64,000 bases of DNA from Streptomyces rubellomurinus (GCF_000961885.1 NZ_JZKH01000026.1:26910-90909); one strand, 5' to 3'; positions 26,799-35,724 are shown, numbered from the stretch's first letter. Notes: a model not told the origin generated them from the sequence alone. Program-made: numbers and translations.

Positions 26799-27295
26799 CT
26801 ACGCGGTGCGGCCGGCGGGCGGTGCGGGCGGCGGACCGGGCCGCTCCGGTGCTGCGTCGGCGGGCAGGTCGTCGAGCAGGTCGAGCACGTGGCTGGCGAG
26901 GTCCTCGATCACCGGGTGCTCGAACACCACCGTCGCGGGCAGGCGCGGGGTCGGTGATGAGGGCCGAAGCGCCGCTGTCCTTGAGGAAGTAGTCGAGTTC
27001 GGCGTCGGAGGAGCGGGGATTGAGCAGGACGCCGACCGCCCCGCCCGCAGCACGGCGAGGCAGCCCTCGACCAGCTCCACGCAGGTGCCCAGACAGAGCG
27101 CGACCCGATCGCCGCGCCGAACCCCCGCCCGCGCGAGCGAACCGCCCAGCCGCCCGGTCCGCCGCTCCAATCGGCGTAGCTGACGCCACGTGAGAAGTCG
27201 TGGAACGCCACCCGATCCGCCGACCGCTCGGCGTGCCGCTTCAGCAGCTCCGGCAGCGGCCGCAGCAGATCGTCGTACCGCACTTCTCCACTCAC
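26799..27295 (-). pseudogene. Acyl-AMP ligase/PKS loading-module remnant, frameshifted
   Basis: In the minus-strand direction the N-terminus of an acyl-AMP ligase can be read across three frames. MSGEVRYDDLLRPLPELLKR and DRVAFHDFSRGVSYAD are in one frame, LERRTGRLGG and GDRVALCLGTCVELVEG in the second, and AVGVLLNPRSSDAELDYF with GASALITDPA in the third. It then jumps, with most of the ligase missing, to the end of an acyl carrier domain (VVFEHPVIEDLASHVLDLL). The gene is therefore broken by at least two frameshifts and a large internal deletion. Intact relatives are loading modules of type I polyketide synthases. Confidence 0.75.
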
Positions 27296-27490
27296 GCCCG
27301 AGCTCCGACCTCTCGCGGTCCCGATCCGCTCCCCCTCCTGCGTACCCAGTAGCACGGGAACACAGGCCGAGTCGGGCGGACTCGCCGCGGCGGCGGCGCT
27401 GCGCTCCGATGCGGAACGTCAGAGGATTCCGTCGGCCAGCGCGGCATCCCTGTACGGCCTCGACATCTGATGCGGTCCGGTTCTCGACGA

Positions 27491-28387
27491 TCACCGGCCG
27501 GCTACGAGCGGCGCCAGGCGCCTGCTGAGCCTGAGCACGTCACGGACCGTCCGAGGGTCGGTGCTCCCGCGGAAGGCGGGGACGGGGTGAACCTGAGGCC
27601 CGATGAGCAGGCCGGTGCGCCCATCGAGCGAGGTGTCGGTGGCGGCGAAGACGGACGGCCGAGCGGCCACCGACGCGGGGCCGGCCGTGGAGCGTTCGAA
27701 GGTGCGCCGCACCAGCGGCCACAACAGGCGCAGCCCCGGCGAGACGATCCGCGGTGAGTTCATGGTGCCGTCGGTCATGTCGGTCGCCGCGCCGCCCGGG
27801 TCGGCCGCGAAGACCGTGACGCCGCTGTCGCGCAGGCGCTCGGCCAGGTCCAGGGTGTAGGCGAGGTTGGCGAGCTTGGCGCGGCCGTACCAGTGGAAGC
27901 CGTAGTAGCCGCCCGGTGGTTCGACGGCGTCGAAGGTGCGCTTGGCGACCTTGATCGCGCCGGAGCTGACGTTCACGATCCGGCTCGGCCCGTCGGCGCG
28001 GAGCCGATCGAGCAGCAGCTCGGTCAGCAGGTACGGCGAGAGGTGGTTGACGGCGAACGTCGCCTCGATGCCGTCGACGGTCTGCTGCCGGTCCGCGAAC
28101 ATCGCGCCCACGTTGTTCACGAGGACCTTGAGCGGTCCCTCGGCCGCCAGCCGGGCGGCGAGCGCTCGAACCTCGCCGAGCGAGGCGAGGTCGGCCGCCA
28201 GGAACCGCGGCTCGCCTCCGGTCGCAACGGTCGCGATGCGCTCGACGGCGCGGACACCGCGCTCGGGGTTGCGGCCGACCACGGTGACGGCGAGCCCGTG
28301 CGCCGCCAGTCCCATTGCCGTCTCCAGGCCGATTCCCCCGGTTCCCGCCGTGACCACTGCCCGCTGTTCCACTGGTCCGCCCTCCAT
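27491..28387 (-). CDS. SDR-family oxidoreductase
   Basis: A 298-aa short-chain dehydrogenase/reductase. The cofactor motif is GTGGIGLETA (second Gly pattern TAGTGGIG), then NNVGAM, the active-site Ser in NVSSGAIKVA, and Tyr/Lys in YGRAKLANL. NADP-binding Arg lies in VVGRNPERG. The size and pattern resemble WW-domain-oxidoreductase or retinol-dehydrogenase-like SDRs. ATG 28387 has GCAGGAAG upstream. Two identical palindromic operators lie just upstream, and a TetR gene precedes it on the same strand. Confidence 0.88.
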   Translation of the reverse strand: MEGGPVEQRAVVTAGTGGIGLETAMGLAAHGLAVTVVGRNPERGVRAVERIATVATGGEPRFLAADLASLGEVRALAARLAAEGPLKVLVNNVGAMFADRQQTVDGIEATFAVNHLSPYLLTELLLDRLRADGPSRIVNVSSGAIKVAKRTFDAVEPPGGYYGFHWYGRAKLANLAYTLDLAERLRDSGVTVFAADPGGAATDMTDGTMNSPRIVSPGLRLLWPLVRRTFERSTAGPASVAARPSVFAATDTSLDGRTGLLIGPQVHPVPAFRGSTDPRTVRDVLRLSRRLAPLVAGR

Positions 28388-28403
28388 CGCTTCCTGCCGT
28401 AAG

Positions 28404-28417
28404 CGGATATCTATCCG
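28404..28417. promoter_or_regulatory. Palindromic operator 1 (CGGATA-N2-TATCCG)
   Basis: A perfect 6+6 inverted repeat with a 2-base spacer, 17 bases upstream of the SDR start codon. It probably lies over the promoter or early leader. The same palindrome recurs at 28444, centre to centre 40 bases. Confidence 0.65.
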
Positions 28418-28443
28418 TTTTCGTGGGGGCACGCTAGCACAAT

Positions 28444-28457
28444 CGGATAGTTATCCG
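28444..28457. promoter_or_regulatory. Palindromic operator 2 (CGGATA-N2-TATCCG)
   Basis: A second perfect copy of the same inverted repeat. A further half-site-like TTGTCCGG follows within ten bases. The pair lies between the TetR gene's stop and the SDR start, so the TetR protein is the natural candidate to bind. Confidence 0.65.
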
Positions 28458-28522
28458 GTTAGTTGTCCGGTGAATGTCGACGTGAGGGCGGCGGTGCCTG
28501 GCTCCCGGGTCGTCGGCCGCGG

Positions 28523-29101
28523 TCAGCGCGGCGGGCGCAGGCCCTCGAGGAGGACATCGAGGTAGACCTCGGTGCGGGTGGGATCGCAGGCGCCGGAGCG
28601 CAGGGCGTGTTCGACGCCGCAGAGCAGGCGGCGCACGTCGTCGGCCTCGATGTCGCGCCGGACGGCGCCGAGACCGCGGGCGCGGTCAAGCAGATGGGCG
28701 ACAGCCAGGTCGAGCTCGGCCTTCAGTGCCGAGGTCTGCGCCTCGGCATCGTTGGCGGATTCGAGCACGGAGGCGAATCCGCTGTCGTCCAACGCGCGCG
28801 CCAGGGTGAACCGCAGCAGGCGGCGCAGACCTGCCAGGGCGTCCACGTCGGCGGCCGCGGCCTGGGCCTCGTCCACCAGCTCCCGGAAGCGCTCGGCAGA
28901 CAGCGCCTCCCGCAGCGCGTGCCGGTTGGGGAAGTGCCGGTACACGGTTCCCACGCCCACACCGGCGAGCCGGGCGATGGCATTCAACTGGAGCGAGTCG
29001 TCACCGGCAGCCAACTGCTCGCGGGCGACCTGCAACACCCGGGTGCGGTTACGTGCGGCATCCGCCCGCAGTGTCGGTCCCTGCTCGCCCTTCGGTGTCA
29101 C
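28523..29101 (-). CDS. TetR/AcrR-family transcriptional regulator
   Basis: A 192-aa regulator. The N-terminal HTH reads LQLNAIARLAGVGVGTVYRHFPNRHALREAL. In pieces, the recognition helix is GVGTVYRHFPNR. The C-terminal ligand domain follows. GTG 29101 is chosen as it gives the usual 15-residue lead before the HTH; the frame is open further upstream. It precedes the SDR gene on the same strand with 135 bases between, where two identical palindromes lie. It likely represses the SDR gene. Confidence 0.88.
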   Translation of the reverse strand: MTPKGEQGPTLRADAARNRTRVLQVAREQLAAGDDSLQLNAIARLAGVGVGTVYRHFPNRHALREALSAERFRELVDEAQAAAADVDALAGLRRLLRFTLARALDDSGFASVLESANDAEAQTSALKAELDLAVAHLLDRARGLGAVRRDIEADDVRRLLCGVEHALRSGACDPTRTEVYLDVLLEGLRPPR

Positions 29102-29264
29102 GGGCCCAGCATAGAGGGCCGGCAACCGCGGCCCGGCGGGCTCGCCTTCCTGCCCTCCTGAACCGTCCACGCCGGTGCGGCGTCCCGCCGCCGGAAGGCG
29201 GCAGCCGGGGCTCTCTGGAATCCTGGCCGTGAAGCGCGGGCCGGGCACACAGCGAGGAGCCGCC

Positions 29265-29708
29265 ATGTCCGGATTGTTCGAGGTGAGCGTCGAGGTCGAT
29301 CGCCCGGTGGAGGAGGTCTTCGCCTACCTCGCCGACGGGCGCCATGATCCCGAGTTCAGCCCCCGGGTCCTGGAGATCACGAAGGTGCCGGACGGACCGA
29401 CCGCTGTCGGGACCGTCTTCCGCAGCACCGTGAAGGATGCCGGGCTGAAGACCTCCCGCCAGTTCCGCATCACCAGGATGGAGGCGCCGCGCACGATCCG
29501 GTGGAGCGAGCAGAGCAAGAACCTCATCACCGCCGAGGGCGGCTACGATCTCGAACCGCTGCCGGGCGGCCGTACCCGGGTGCGGATCTTCAACGTGCTG
29601 GACGGCCACGGACTCGGCAGGCTCCTGCTCGGCCCGGCGCTGCGTGCGGCCCGCAAGGACGCTCCCGACTTCGGCCGCCGGATCAAGGCGGCCGTTGAAC
29701 GGTTCTGA
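29265..29708 (+). CDS. SRPBCC family (polyketide-cyclase/START-like) protein
   Basis: A 147-aa single-domain SRPBCC protein. It starts MSGLFEVSVEVDRPVEEVFA, with HDPEFSPRVLEITKV and a closing C-terminal helix. The fold has a deep hydrophobic pocket for lipids or polyketides; the ligand is unknown. AGGAG lies before ATG 29265. Divergent from the TetR gene and followed by a second SDR gene after 142 bases. Confidence 0.85.
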   Translation: MSGLFEVSVEVDRPVEEVFAYLADGRHDPEFSPRVLEITKVPDGPTAVGTVFRSTVKDAGLKTSRQFRITRMEAPRTIRWSEQSKNLITAEGGYDLEPLPGGRTRVRIFNVLDGHGLGRLLLGPALRAARKDAPDFGRRIKAAVERF

Positions 29709-29850
29709 CCTCGCCGCGGTCCGGGACAGGTGCGCGAGCATGGCGATGTCCCGGCCGCCGGCCGGGCGGCGGGCAACCGGTCCGCCGGCGATTCTGAGCA
29801 GGGCGATCGCACCGCAGGCCGTCCTGCCGTTCACCCCTACGGAGTCTCCG

Positions 29851-30633
29851 ATGGATCTGCAGCTCTCAGGCAAGGTCGCCGTTGTCACCGGTGCCAGCAA
29901 GGGAATCGGCCTCGCCGTGACGCAGGCACTCGCCGCCGCGGGCGTGAACGTGGTCGCGGTGGCGCGCGGTGTCTCCGGCCCGCTGACGGAGCTCACCCCG
30001 CAGGTGCATCCGGTGTCGGCCGATCTCGCCACCGCGGACGGCCCCGTCTCTGCGGTCGAGGCGGCGATCTCCCGGTTCGGTGGACTGGACATCCTCGTCA
30101 ACAACGTCGGCGCAGTCCACCCCCGTCTGGCCGGGTTCGCGGCCGTCACCGACGACGAGTGGATCCAGGGGCTGACGGTCAATTTCCTCGCCGCCGTCCG
30201 CACCACCCGGGCGGCCCTGCCCCACCTGATCGACCGTGGCAACGCTTCGATCGTGACGGTGAGTTCGGTCAACGCGTTCCTGCCCGACCCGATGGTCATC
30301 GACTACTGCGCGGCCAAGGCGGCGCTCACCAACTTCTGCAAGGCCCTGTCCAAGGAGGTCGGTCCGCGCGGGGTGCGCGTCAACACGGTCAGCCCCGGGC
30401 CGGTGTCCACGGCGCTGTGGCTCGGCGACGGCGGCGTCGCCGCGACGGTCGCGAAGGCGTCCGGCGGCGAGCCGGAGGACATCGCCCGGAGTGCCGTCGC
30501 ACAGTCCGCCACCGGCCGCTTCAGCCTGCCGCAGGAGGTCGCCGACCTCGTTCTGCTGCTGGCCAGTGAGCGGACGGGCAATGTCACCGGGAGCGACTTC
30601 GTCATCGACGGCGGCCTCGTCCAGACGCTCTGA
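29851..30633 (+). CDS. SDR-family oxidoreductase
   Basis: A 260-aa classical SDR. The cofactor motif is TGASKGIGLAV, with NNVGAVHP, catalytic Ser in VTVSSVNAF, and Tyr/Lys in YCAAKAALTNFCKAL. The C-terminal SDFVIDGG is the usual subunit-interface motif. GGAG precedes ATG 29851. The frame is open to 29644, but the motif spacing favours the internal start. Substrate unknown. Confidence 0.9.
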   Translation: MDLQLSGKVAVVTGASKGIGLAVTQALAAAGVNVVAVARGVSGPLTELTPQVHPVSADLATADGPVSAVEAAISRFGGLDILVNNVGAVHPRLAGFAAVTDDEWIQGLTVNFLAAVRTTRAALPHLIDRGNASIVTVSSVNAFLPDPMVIDYCAAKAALTNFCKALSKEVGPRGVRVNTVSPGPVSTALWLGDGGVAATVAKASGGEPEDIARSAVAQSATGRFSLPQEVADLVLLLASERTGNVTGSDFVIDGGLVQTL

Positions 30634-30776
30634 ACTCCGCCGGGCCGCCCATCCGATCACCGACGCAGGCTCCGAACCGACGGCCGCCCCCGCCGTCGCC
30701 CGCGGAAGCAGCATCGGGCGCTGTCCGGGCAGACACGCTGACCCGGCGGCCGGCTCCCCGTCCTGAACCGCGCAGG

Positions 30777-31697
30777 TCAGCGGACGCGGCCGCGCGGCTT
30801 GAGGGGGGTGCCGGGGAGCTCGGGGGCGGGGAGGCGGTCGCCCGGGTAGCCCTCGACGGCGCCGAAGCGGGGGGAGGCGGCCTGCCAGGCGGCGCGGGCT
30901 TCGGCGATGTCCTCGTGGGACCGGCCGATGAAGTTCCACCACATGACGAGCTGTTCGTCGAAGGGGGTGCCGCCGAGGAGGATGGCGCGGGCTTCGGTGG
31001 GGGTGGGGTTGGTGAGGGTGAGGGTGGTGGGGCCGGGGGAGAGGTGGCCGAGGTCGCCGGCGTGGAGGGGGGTGTCGGCGAGGAGGATCGTGCCGCGGTC
31101 GACGAGGAGGCCGTGTTCGAAGGCCGGGTCGACGGTGAGGGTGACGGTGGCGTGCGGGCGGAGGGTGAGCTCGGCGCCGAGGAGGGGGGTGAAGGTGGGG
31201 ACGGGGGAGGTGTCGCCGGCGAGGGTGCCGAGGAAGACGCGGGCCTCGCCGCCGTCGAGGGGGACGGGCCGGGGCACGTGGTGGTGGAAGTCGCGGGCGC
31301 TGTGGCGGTGCTCCTCGGGGAGGGCGACCCAGAGCTGGACGCCGTGCAGGACGGTGGTGGCGGGGGTGGAGACCTCGGAGTGGCAGATGCCGTGGCCGGC
31401 GCTCATGAGGTTGAGCTCGCCCGGGCGGACGAGGGCGTGGACGCCGAGGCTGTCGCGGTGTTCGATCTCGCCGCTGAACAGCCAGCTCACCGTCTGCAGG
31501 CCGGTGTGCGGGTGCGGGGCGACGTCCATGCCGCCGCTGCGGGCGACGTCGTCCGGGCCGTAGTGGTCGACGAAGCACCAGGCGCCGATCAGGCGGCGGT
31601 CGCGGTGCGGGAGGGTACGGCGGACGGTCATGGCGCGGGGGCCGCCGAGCGGGACGTCCCGGGGGGAGAGGATGTCGACGGTGCTCACGGTGCTCAC
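30777..31697 (-). CDS. Pirin family protein
   Basis: A 306-aa bicupin. The N-terminal metal site is HPHTGLQTVSWLFSGEIEHRD with GHGICHSE (His-x-His, His, Glu ligands). The C-terminal half has the pirin C domain (ARAILLGGTPFDEQLVMWWNF). Bacterial pirins can act as quercetin dioxygenases or redox-sensing regulators. GTG 31697 is chosen because AAAGGG stands at good distance; GTG 31688 is in frame. It is divergent from an AhpD-like gene. Confidence 0.92.
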   Translation of the reverse strand: MSTVSTVDILSPRDVPLGGPRAMTVRRTLPHRDRRLIGAWCFVDHYGPDDVARSGGMDVAPHPHTGLQTVSWLFSGEIEHRDSLGVHALVRPGELNLMSAGHGICHSEVSTPATTVLHGVQLWVALPEEHRHSARDFHHHVPRPVPLDGGEARVFLGTLAGDTSPVPTFTPLLGAELTLRPHATVTLTVDPAFEHGLLVDRGTILLADTPLHAGDLGHLSPGPTTLTLTNPTPTEARAILLGGTPFDEQLVMWWNFIGRSHEDIAEARAAWQAASPRFGAVEGYPGDRLPAPELPGTPLKPRGRVR

Positions 31698-31799
31698 GAT
31701 GGGCCCTTTCGCCTGCCGGGTGGTTCTATTTTCAACTATTATGCATGATGGAATGATCATCGAGAAGAGTAGTGGTCGAGCACGGCGGAAGGAGCTCAG
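31698..31799. promoter_or_regulatory. Divergent promoter region pirin/AhpD-like
   Basis: A 102-base intergenic region much richer in A/T than its surroundings, including TTCTATTTTCAACTATTATG and a TGATCATC element. It should carry both promoters. A CATAAT on the minus strand near 31740 is a reasonable -10 for the pirin gene. No long perfect palindrome is present. Confidence 0.45.
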
Positions 31800-32288
31800 G
31801 TGAGTGACGTGACGGTGGTCCCGGCGGAGCGGCGGGTGTTCATCGACAAGCAGACCCCGCAGGCCTACCGGGCGCAGGCGGCGGCCGCCGAGGTGGCGGG
31901 CGCGGCGGCGGCCGAGGCCGGGCTGGACCGGGGGCTGGTGGAGCTGGTCAACCTGCGGGTCTCGCAGATCAACGGCTGCGCGTACTGCCTCGACGTGCAC
32001 ACCAGGGCCGCGCTGCGGGCCGGCGAGACCGCCCAGCGGCTGGGGGTGCTGCCGGCGTGGCGGGACACCCAGGTGTTCACGGAGCGGGAGCGGGCGGTGC
32101 TCGGGCTCGCGGAGGCGACCACGACGCCGAGCGACGCCGCGCTGCAGGAGGCCGCGTACGGGGCCGCCCGGGCCGTGCTGACGGACCAGGAGATCTCGGC
32201 GGCGGTCTGGGTCGCGATCGCCATCAACGCCTTCAACCGGGTGTCCATCATGAGCAAGCACCCGGTGCGGCGCACGGCCGCCAACTGA
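31800..32288 (+). CDS. Carboxymuconolactone decarboxylase/AhpD-like protein
   Basis: A 162-aa helical protein with the AhpD-type redox motif CAYCLDVHT (CxxC plus His). It belongs to the YciW/AhpD-like alkylhydroperoxidase family of the CMD superfamily. It likely reduces peroxides or acts with a disulfide partner. GTG 31800 follows GGAAGGAG. Pairing with a divergent pirin gene, itself redox linked, suggests joint control by oxidative stress. Confidence 0.9.
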   Translation: MSDVTVVPAERRVFIDKQTPQAYRAQAAAAEVAGAAAAEAGLDRGLVELVNLRVSQINGCAYCLDVHTRAALRAGETAQRLGVLPAWRDTQVFTERERAVLGLAEATTTPSDAALQEAAYGAARAVLTDQEISAAVWVAIAINAFNRVSIMSKHPVRRTAAN

Positions 32289-32458
32289 CCGTCAGGGGAG
32301 TTTGGGTACGACCGTCTCCTCCGCGCGGCGTAGGCGTTCCTCGGCAGAAGGGCGGAGAACTGCCTCCTCCGGGTGGTGGATGACCGGCCGGAGGGGGAGC
32401 GGAGAGGCTGGGCGGAGGCGGCGGGCGCGGCTCGCCACGGGGAGTGGGGGGTTGGGCG

Positions 32459-33781
32459 ATGGCACGTCGTCGGGTGTCCGTACTGGTGGCGGCGATCTGC
32501 GTGGCGCTGGCCGCGCCGGTCGCCTCCGCGTCGGCGACACCGGTCGCGGGCGGGGCGGGCGGGCCGGGGGCTTCGGCGGGTTCGGGAGCCGTGGGCCCCG
32601 GCGTCGTGGTCGGCCTCGTGCCGGGCGACGCCCGGGTCGACGAGCAAGGGAGCGTGCAAGGGGGCGCGCAGGGCGGCGATCGCGCCGACGTCGGGGCCCG
32701 GCTGCGCGCCGGGCTGCAGCGGGTGACCGGGGCCGGGGCGGCGGCCTCCTTCGGCGAGGTCGCGGACGAGCACGGCACCGTGCGGGCCGGCTCGGGCGTC
32801 GCGGACCTCGCCACCGGCGCGCCGGTGCGGACGGACGGCCGGTACCGGGCCGGCAGCATCACCAAGATGTTCACCGCGACGACCGTGCTGCAGCTGGTCG
32901 GCGAGCACCGGATCGGCCTGGACGACCCGGTGGAGCGCTACCTGCCGGGGCTGGTCCCGAACGGCGGGAACATCACGATCCGGCAGCTGATGAACCACAG
33001 CTCGGGCCTGTGGGACCCGACCAACGAGCCGGACGGCGGCGTCTTCCCGGCGTTCAAGACCGCCGAGGAAGCCCGGACGTGGTACCGGGAGGGCGGGCCG
33101 TCGCACAGCGTCCCCCGCTCCCAGGTGGTGGCCGCCTCGGTCGCGCACGCGCCGTACTTCCCGCCCGGCACCTCGTGGCACTACTCGAACGTCAACTACA
33201 CGTTGCTCGGCATGGTCGTCGAGAAGGTGACCGGGCACGGCTACGCGCACGAGATCGAGGCCCGCATCCTGCGCCCGCTGGGGATGACCCGCACCTACCT
33301 GCCCGGCGCGGCGACCGACATCCGCGGCCCGCACGCGCACGGCTACGTGACGCTCGTCGAGGGCCCCGGACCGGACCAGCGGACCGACTTCGACCTGACG
33401 GTGCAGAGCGTCACCTGGGCCAACTCCGCGGGTGAGCTGATCTCCACCACCGACGACCTGCTCCGCTTCGAACGCGCGCTGCTGGGCGGCCGGTTGCTCT
33501 CGCCGGAACTGATGAAGGAGATGTCCACCACGATCCCGGTCACCGCGGACGGCTCGCCGAGCCGGATGACGTACGGGCTGGGGCTGGCCCGGGTGCAGCT
33601 GTCCTGCGGGCCGGTCTACGGGCACGACGGCTCGATGCCCGGGTACCAGTCGCAGCTGTGGTCCTCGGGCACCCGCTCGCTCGCGGTGTCGACCACCCCG
33701 AGGGGCGACGGGCCGCAGCAGATCGCGCAGTACCAGGCGCAGGGGCAGCTGCTGGAGGACGTGTTCTGCGGCGGACGGTGA
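32459..33781 (+). CDS. Secreted serine hydrolase (beta-lactamase/D-alanyl-D-alanine carboxypeptidase family)
   Basis: A 440-aa exported enzyme. A signal peptide (RRRVSVLVAAICVALAAPVA) is followed by a low-complexity Gly/Ala region and the catalytic domain. Ser-x-x-Lys is SITK in YRAGSITKMFTATT, Tyr-x-Asn is YSN in WHYSNVNYTLLG, and the third motif is HDGSMPGYQS. This is the S12/class C family, which includes D,D-peptidases and esterases. ATG 32459 is preferred over GTG 32444 because it begins the signal peptide directly. Confidence 0.9.
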   Translation: MARRRVSVLVAAICVALAAPVASASATPVAGGAGGPGASAGSGAVGPGVVVGLVPGDARVDEQGSVQGGAQGGDRADVGARLRAGLQRVTGAGAAASFGEVADEHGTVRAGSGVADLATGAPVRTDGRYRAGSITKMFTATTVLQLVGEHRIGLDDPVERYLPGLVPNGGNITIRQLMNHSSGLWDPTNEPDGGVFPAFKTAEEARTWYREGGPSHSVPRSQVVAASVAHAPYFPPGTSWHYSNVNYTLLGMVVEKVTGHGYAHEIEARILRPLGMTRTYLPGAATDIRGPHAHGYVTLVEGPGPDQRTDFDLTVQSVTWANSAGELISTTDDLLRFERALLGGRLLSPELMKEMSTTIPVTADGSPSRMTYGLGLARVQLSCGPVYGHDGSMPGYQSQLWSSGTRSLAVSTTPRGDGPQQIAQYQAQGQLLEDVFCGGR

Positions 33782-33858
33782 GGGCCGCCGTACGACGCCC
33801 GAAGCGCCCGCCGAGCCCGACCGGTTGGCAGGGGCCGGTCGGGCGCGGCGGGCGGCGG

Positions 33859-34638
33859 TCAGGACTCCGGGTCGTCCTCGCCGAGGAACTCCTCGATGGC
33901 GCTGATGAGTTGGAGCGGCGTCTCCTCCATCGGGTAGTGCCCGGTGGAGGGGAGGCGGACCTCGGTCGCGTGCGGATAGTGGCGCAGCCAGGTCTGCCGG
34001 ATCAGCTCGGGGGTGATCGCCTGGTCGAGCTCGCCGGTGAGGACCCGCACGGGCAGTGCGAGGCCGGCGATCTCCTGGTGGAAGTCCTCCAGGGCCCAGG
34101 AGTCCAGCCAGGCACGGAAGGCCTTGGCGTCGCTGCGCTCCAGCGACTGCTCCGTCATCCGCCGCACCCAGGCGCGCGGGCGGACGCCGCTGGTGGTGAA
34201 GTCGATGATGGCGCTGCGGCTCTCCGCCAGGTCGCCCGCGGAGGCGAAGAGCTCCCACTGCTCGGGCGGGAACGGGATGCCGATGGCCGGGACGGGCGCG
34301 ATGCCGACCAACCGGCGCACGCGCTCGGGTGCGGCGACGAGCGCGCGCTGGACGACGCAGCCGCCCATCGAGTGCCCGATCAGGGAGAAGCGCTCCCAGC
34401 CCAGCGCGTCGGCCGTCGCCACCAGGTCGGCGCCCGCCTCGGCGGTGGTGTAGCGGCCGGGCAGGTCGCGGGCCTCGCCGTAGCCGCGCAGGTCGACGAA
34501 GGCGTAGCTGAAGGCGTCGAGGTCGAGGTCGGGCAGCAGGCGGTCGTAGGCGGCGCGGTCGGCGAACCAGCCGTGCACCACGAGCACGTGGTGCGGGCCG
34601 TGGCCGATCAGCGTGTGGGGGAGCGGGACGGGGCTCAA
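33859..34638 (-). CDS. Alpha/beta hydrolase
   Basis: A 259-aa alpha/beta-hydrolase with oxyanion region VLVVHGWF, nucleophile GHSMGG, acid Asp in TGELDQ and His in STGHYPMEE. Substrate unknown. The start is probably TTG 34638 (SPVPLPHT follows), with GAGGAGAG upstream; an in-frame start further out would add an Arg/Pro-rich leader with no domain features. It stands convergent to the serine hydrolase gene. Confidence 0.87.
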   Translation of the reverse strand: MSPVPLPHTLIGHGPHHVLVVHGWFADRAAYDRLLPDLDLDAFSYAFVDLRGYGEARDLPGRYTTAEAGADLVATADALGWERFSLIGHSMGGCVVQRALVAAPERVRRLVGIAPVPAIGIPFPPEQWELFASAGDLAESRSAIIDFTTSGVRPRAWVRRMTEQSLERSDAKAFRAWLDSWALEDFHQEIAGLALPVRVLTGELDQAITPELIRQTWLRHYPHATEVRLPSTGHYPMEETPLQLISAIEEFLGEDDPES

Positions 34639-34795
34639 GGGCGGCTCTCCTCGGGAGGGTTGTCGGGCACGGCAGGTCCTGCCCCCGGGGGGCGGGGCGC
34701 CAAACGTCGGCCGGCCGAACGCCACTCCGCCGAGGGCCGCCCGGCCCCTTCGGCGGCGTGCCGGCCCGGCCCCGGCCCCGGGCTCGGCCCGCCCG

Positions 34796-34801
34796 TAGAC
34801 T
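34796..34801 (+). promoter_or_regulatory. Candidate -10 (TAGACT) of the LRR gene
   Basis: TAGACT stands 58 bases upstream of the LRR gene ATG and fits the streptomycete -10 consensus TAnnnT. No clear -35 was seen. Confidence 0.4.
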
Positions 34802-34859
34802 GGGCGGCCGAGGTGGGCGGCCGAGGTGGCCGGGCCGCCGATACCCGAAGGGCGGACGC

Positions 34860-35600
34860 ATGGGCGGCGACGGCGACACCGTGCTCAACCTCTGGCGGCA
34901 GCCGCTCACCGAGGTGCCCGCCGAGGTCTGGGACCGCACCGAGCTCACCGTGCTCATTCTCGCCGATACCGGCCTCACCGAACTCCCGCCCGGCATCGGC
35001 CGGTTGCGGCGGCTGCGCACCCTCGACCTCGGACACAACCGGCTCGCCGCCCTCCCCGCCGAGCTCGGCGAACTGACCGGGCTCGGCGACTTCCTCTACC
35101 TGCACGACAACGCGCTGACCGCCCTCCCGGCGGAACTCGGCCGGCTCACCGCGCTGCGCTACCTCAACGTCGGCGACAACCCGCTCGCCGAACTCCCGGA
35201 CACCATCGGCGAGATGACCGCCCTGATCGAACTGCGCGCCCAGCGCGGCCGGCTCACAGCCTTGCCCGACTCGCTCGGACGGCTCCGCGCACTGCGCGAA
35301 CTCTGGCTGCGCGGCAACCAGTTGAGCACCCTGCCGGAGACAGTGTCCGGGCTCGGCGAACTGCGCGAGCTGGAACTGCGGGAGAACGCCCTCACCGAGA
35401 TCCCCGCCGCGCTCGCCCGACTGCCGCTGCTGCGCCGCATCGACCTGCGGGCCAACCGGATCACCGCGCTGCCGGCCTGGCTGGCCGAGCCGGGCGCGCT
35501 GCCCGCACTGGAGAAGCTGGACCTGCGCTGGAACGACGTCCGGCCGCCCGCCCGGCTGCTCGACGCGCTCGCGGCCCGCGGCTGCGCCGTCCTGTACTGA
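34860..35600 (+). CDS. Leucine-rich repeat protein
   Basis: A 246-aa protein made almost entirely of about nine 23-residue LRRs of the type LRxLxLxxNxLxxLPxxLGxL (for example LRTLDLGHNRLAALPAELG). The repeats run from residue 25 to about 225. It has no signal peptide or catalytic domain, so it is a cytoplasmic protein-interaction scaffold of unknown partner. ATG 34860 has AAGGGCGG upstream. It lies 70 bases before the threonine leader region. Confidence 0.88.
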   Translation: MGGDGDTVLNLWRQPLTEVPAEVWDRTELTVLILADTGLTELPPGIGRLRRLRTLDLGHNRLAALPAELGELTGLGDFLYLHDNALTALPAELGRLTALRYLNVGDNPLAELPDTIGEMTALIELRAQRGRLTALPDSLGRLRALRELWLRGNQLSTLPETVSGLGELRELELRENALTEIPAALARLPLLRRIDLRANRITALPAWLAEPGALPALEKLDLRWNDVRPPARLLDALAARGCAVLY

Positions 35601-35657
35601 CCGGACGGGGCCATCGTGCCAGCGGAAAAAAGATCACCACGCGGCCGGTCGGCCTGC

Positions 35658-35663
35658 TACCGT
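35658..35663 (+). promoter_or_regulatory. Candidate -10 (TACCGT) of the Thr leader
   Basis: TACCGT ends seven bases before the leader peptide ATG, so transcription would start at or next to the AUG. Leaderless leader peptides are common in Streptomyces. Confidence 0.5.
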
Positions 35664-35670
35664 GGACGGC

Positions 35671-35724
35671 ATGAAGCGCGCTGCACTCGTCACGACGACG
35701 CCGGAGAGAGTCCCGGCGCGCTGA
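35671..35724 (+). CDS. Threonine-rich leader peptide (17 aa)
   Basis: ATG 35671 opens a 17-codon frame, MKRAALVTTTPERVPAR, with three consecutive ACG threonine codons at positions 8-10. ACG is less used than ACC in these genomes. It lies directly upstream of a terminator hairpin and of a threonyl-tRNA synthetase gene, the layout of a transcription attenuator sensing charged tRNA-Thr. An alternative hairpin (CGCCGG at 35699 with CCGGCG at 35713) begins within the last Thr codon. Confidence 0.75.
   Translation: MKRAALVTTTPERVPAR

Noticed and set aside
31865..35038. A 1057-codon minus-strand frame
   Set aside because: It runs antisense to the AhpD-like and serine hydrolase genes and in another frame over the alpha/beta hydrolase; composition is Arg/Pro-rich with no motifs.
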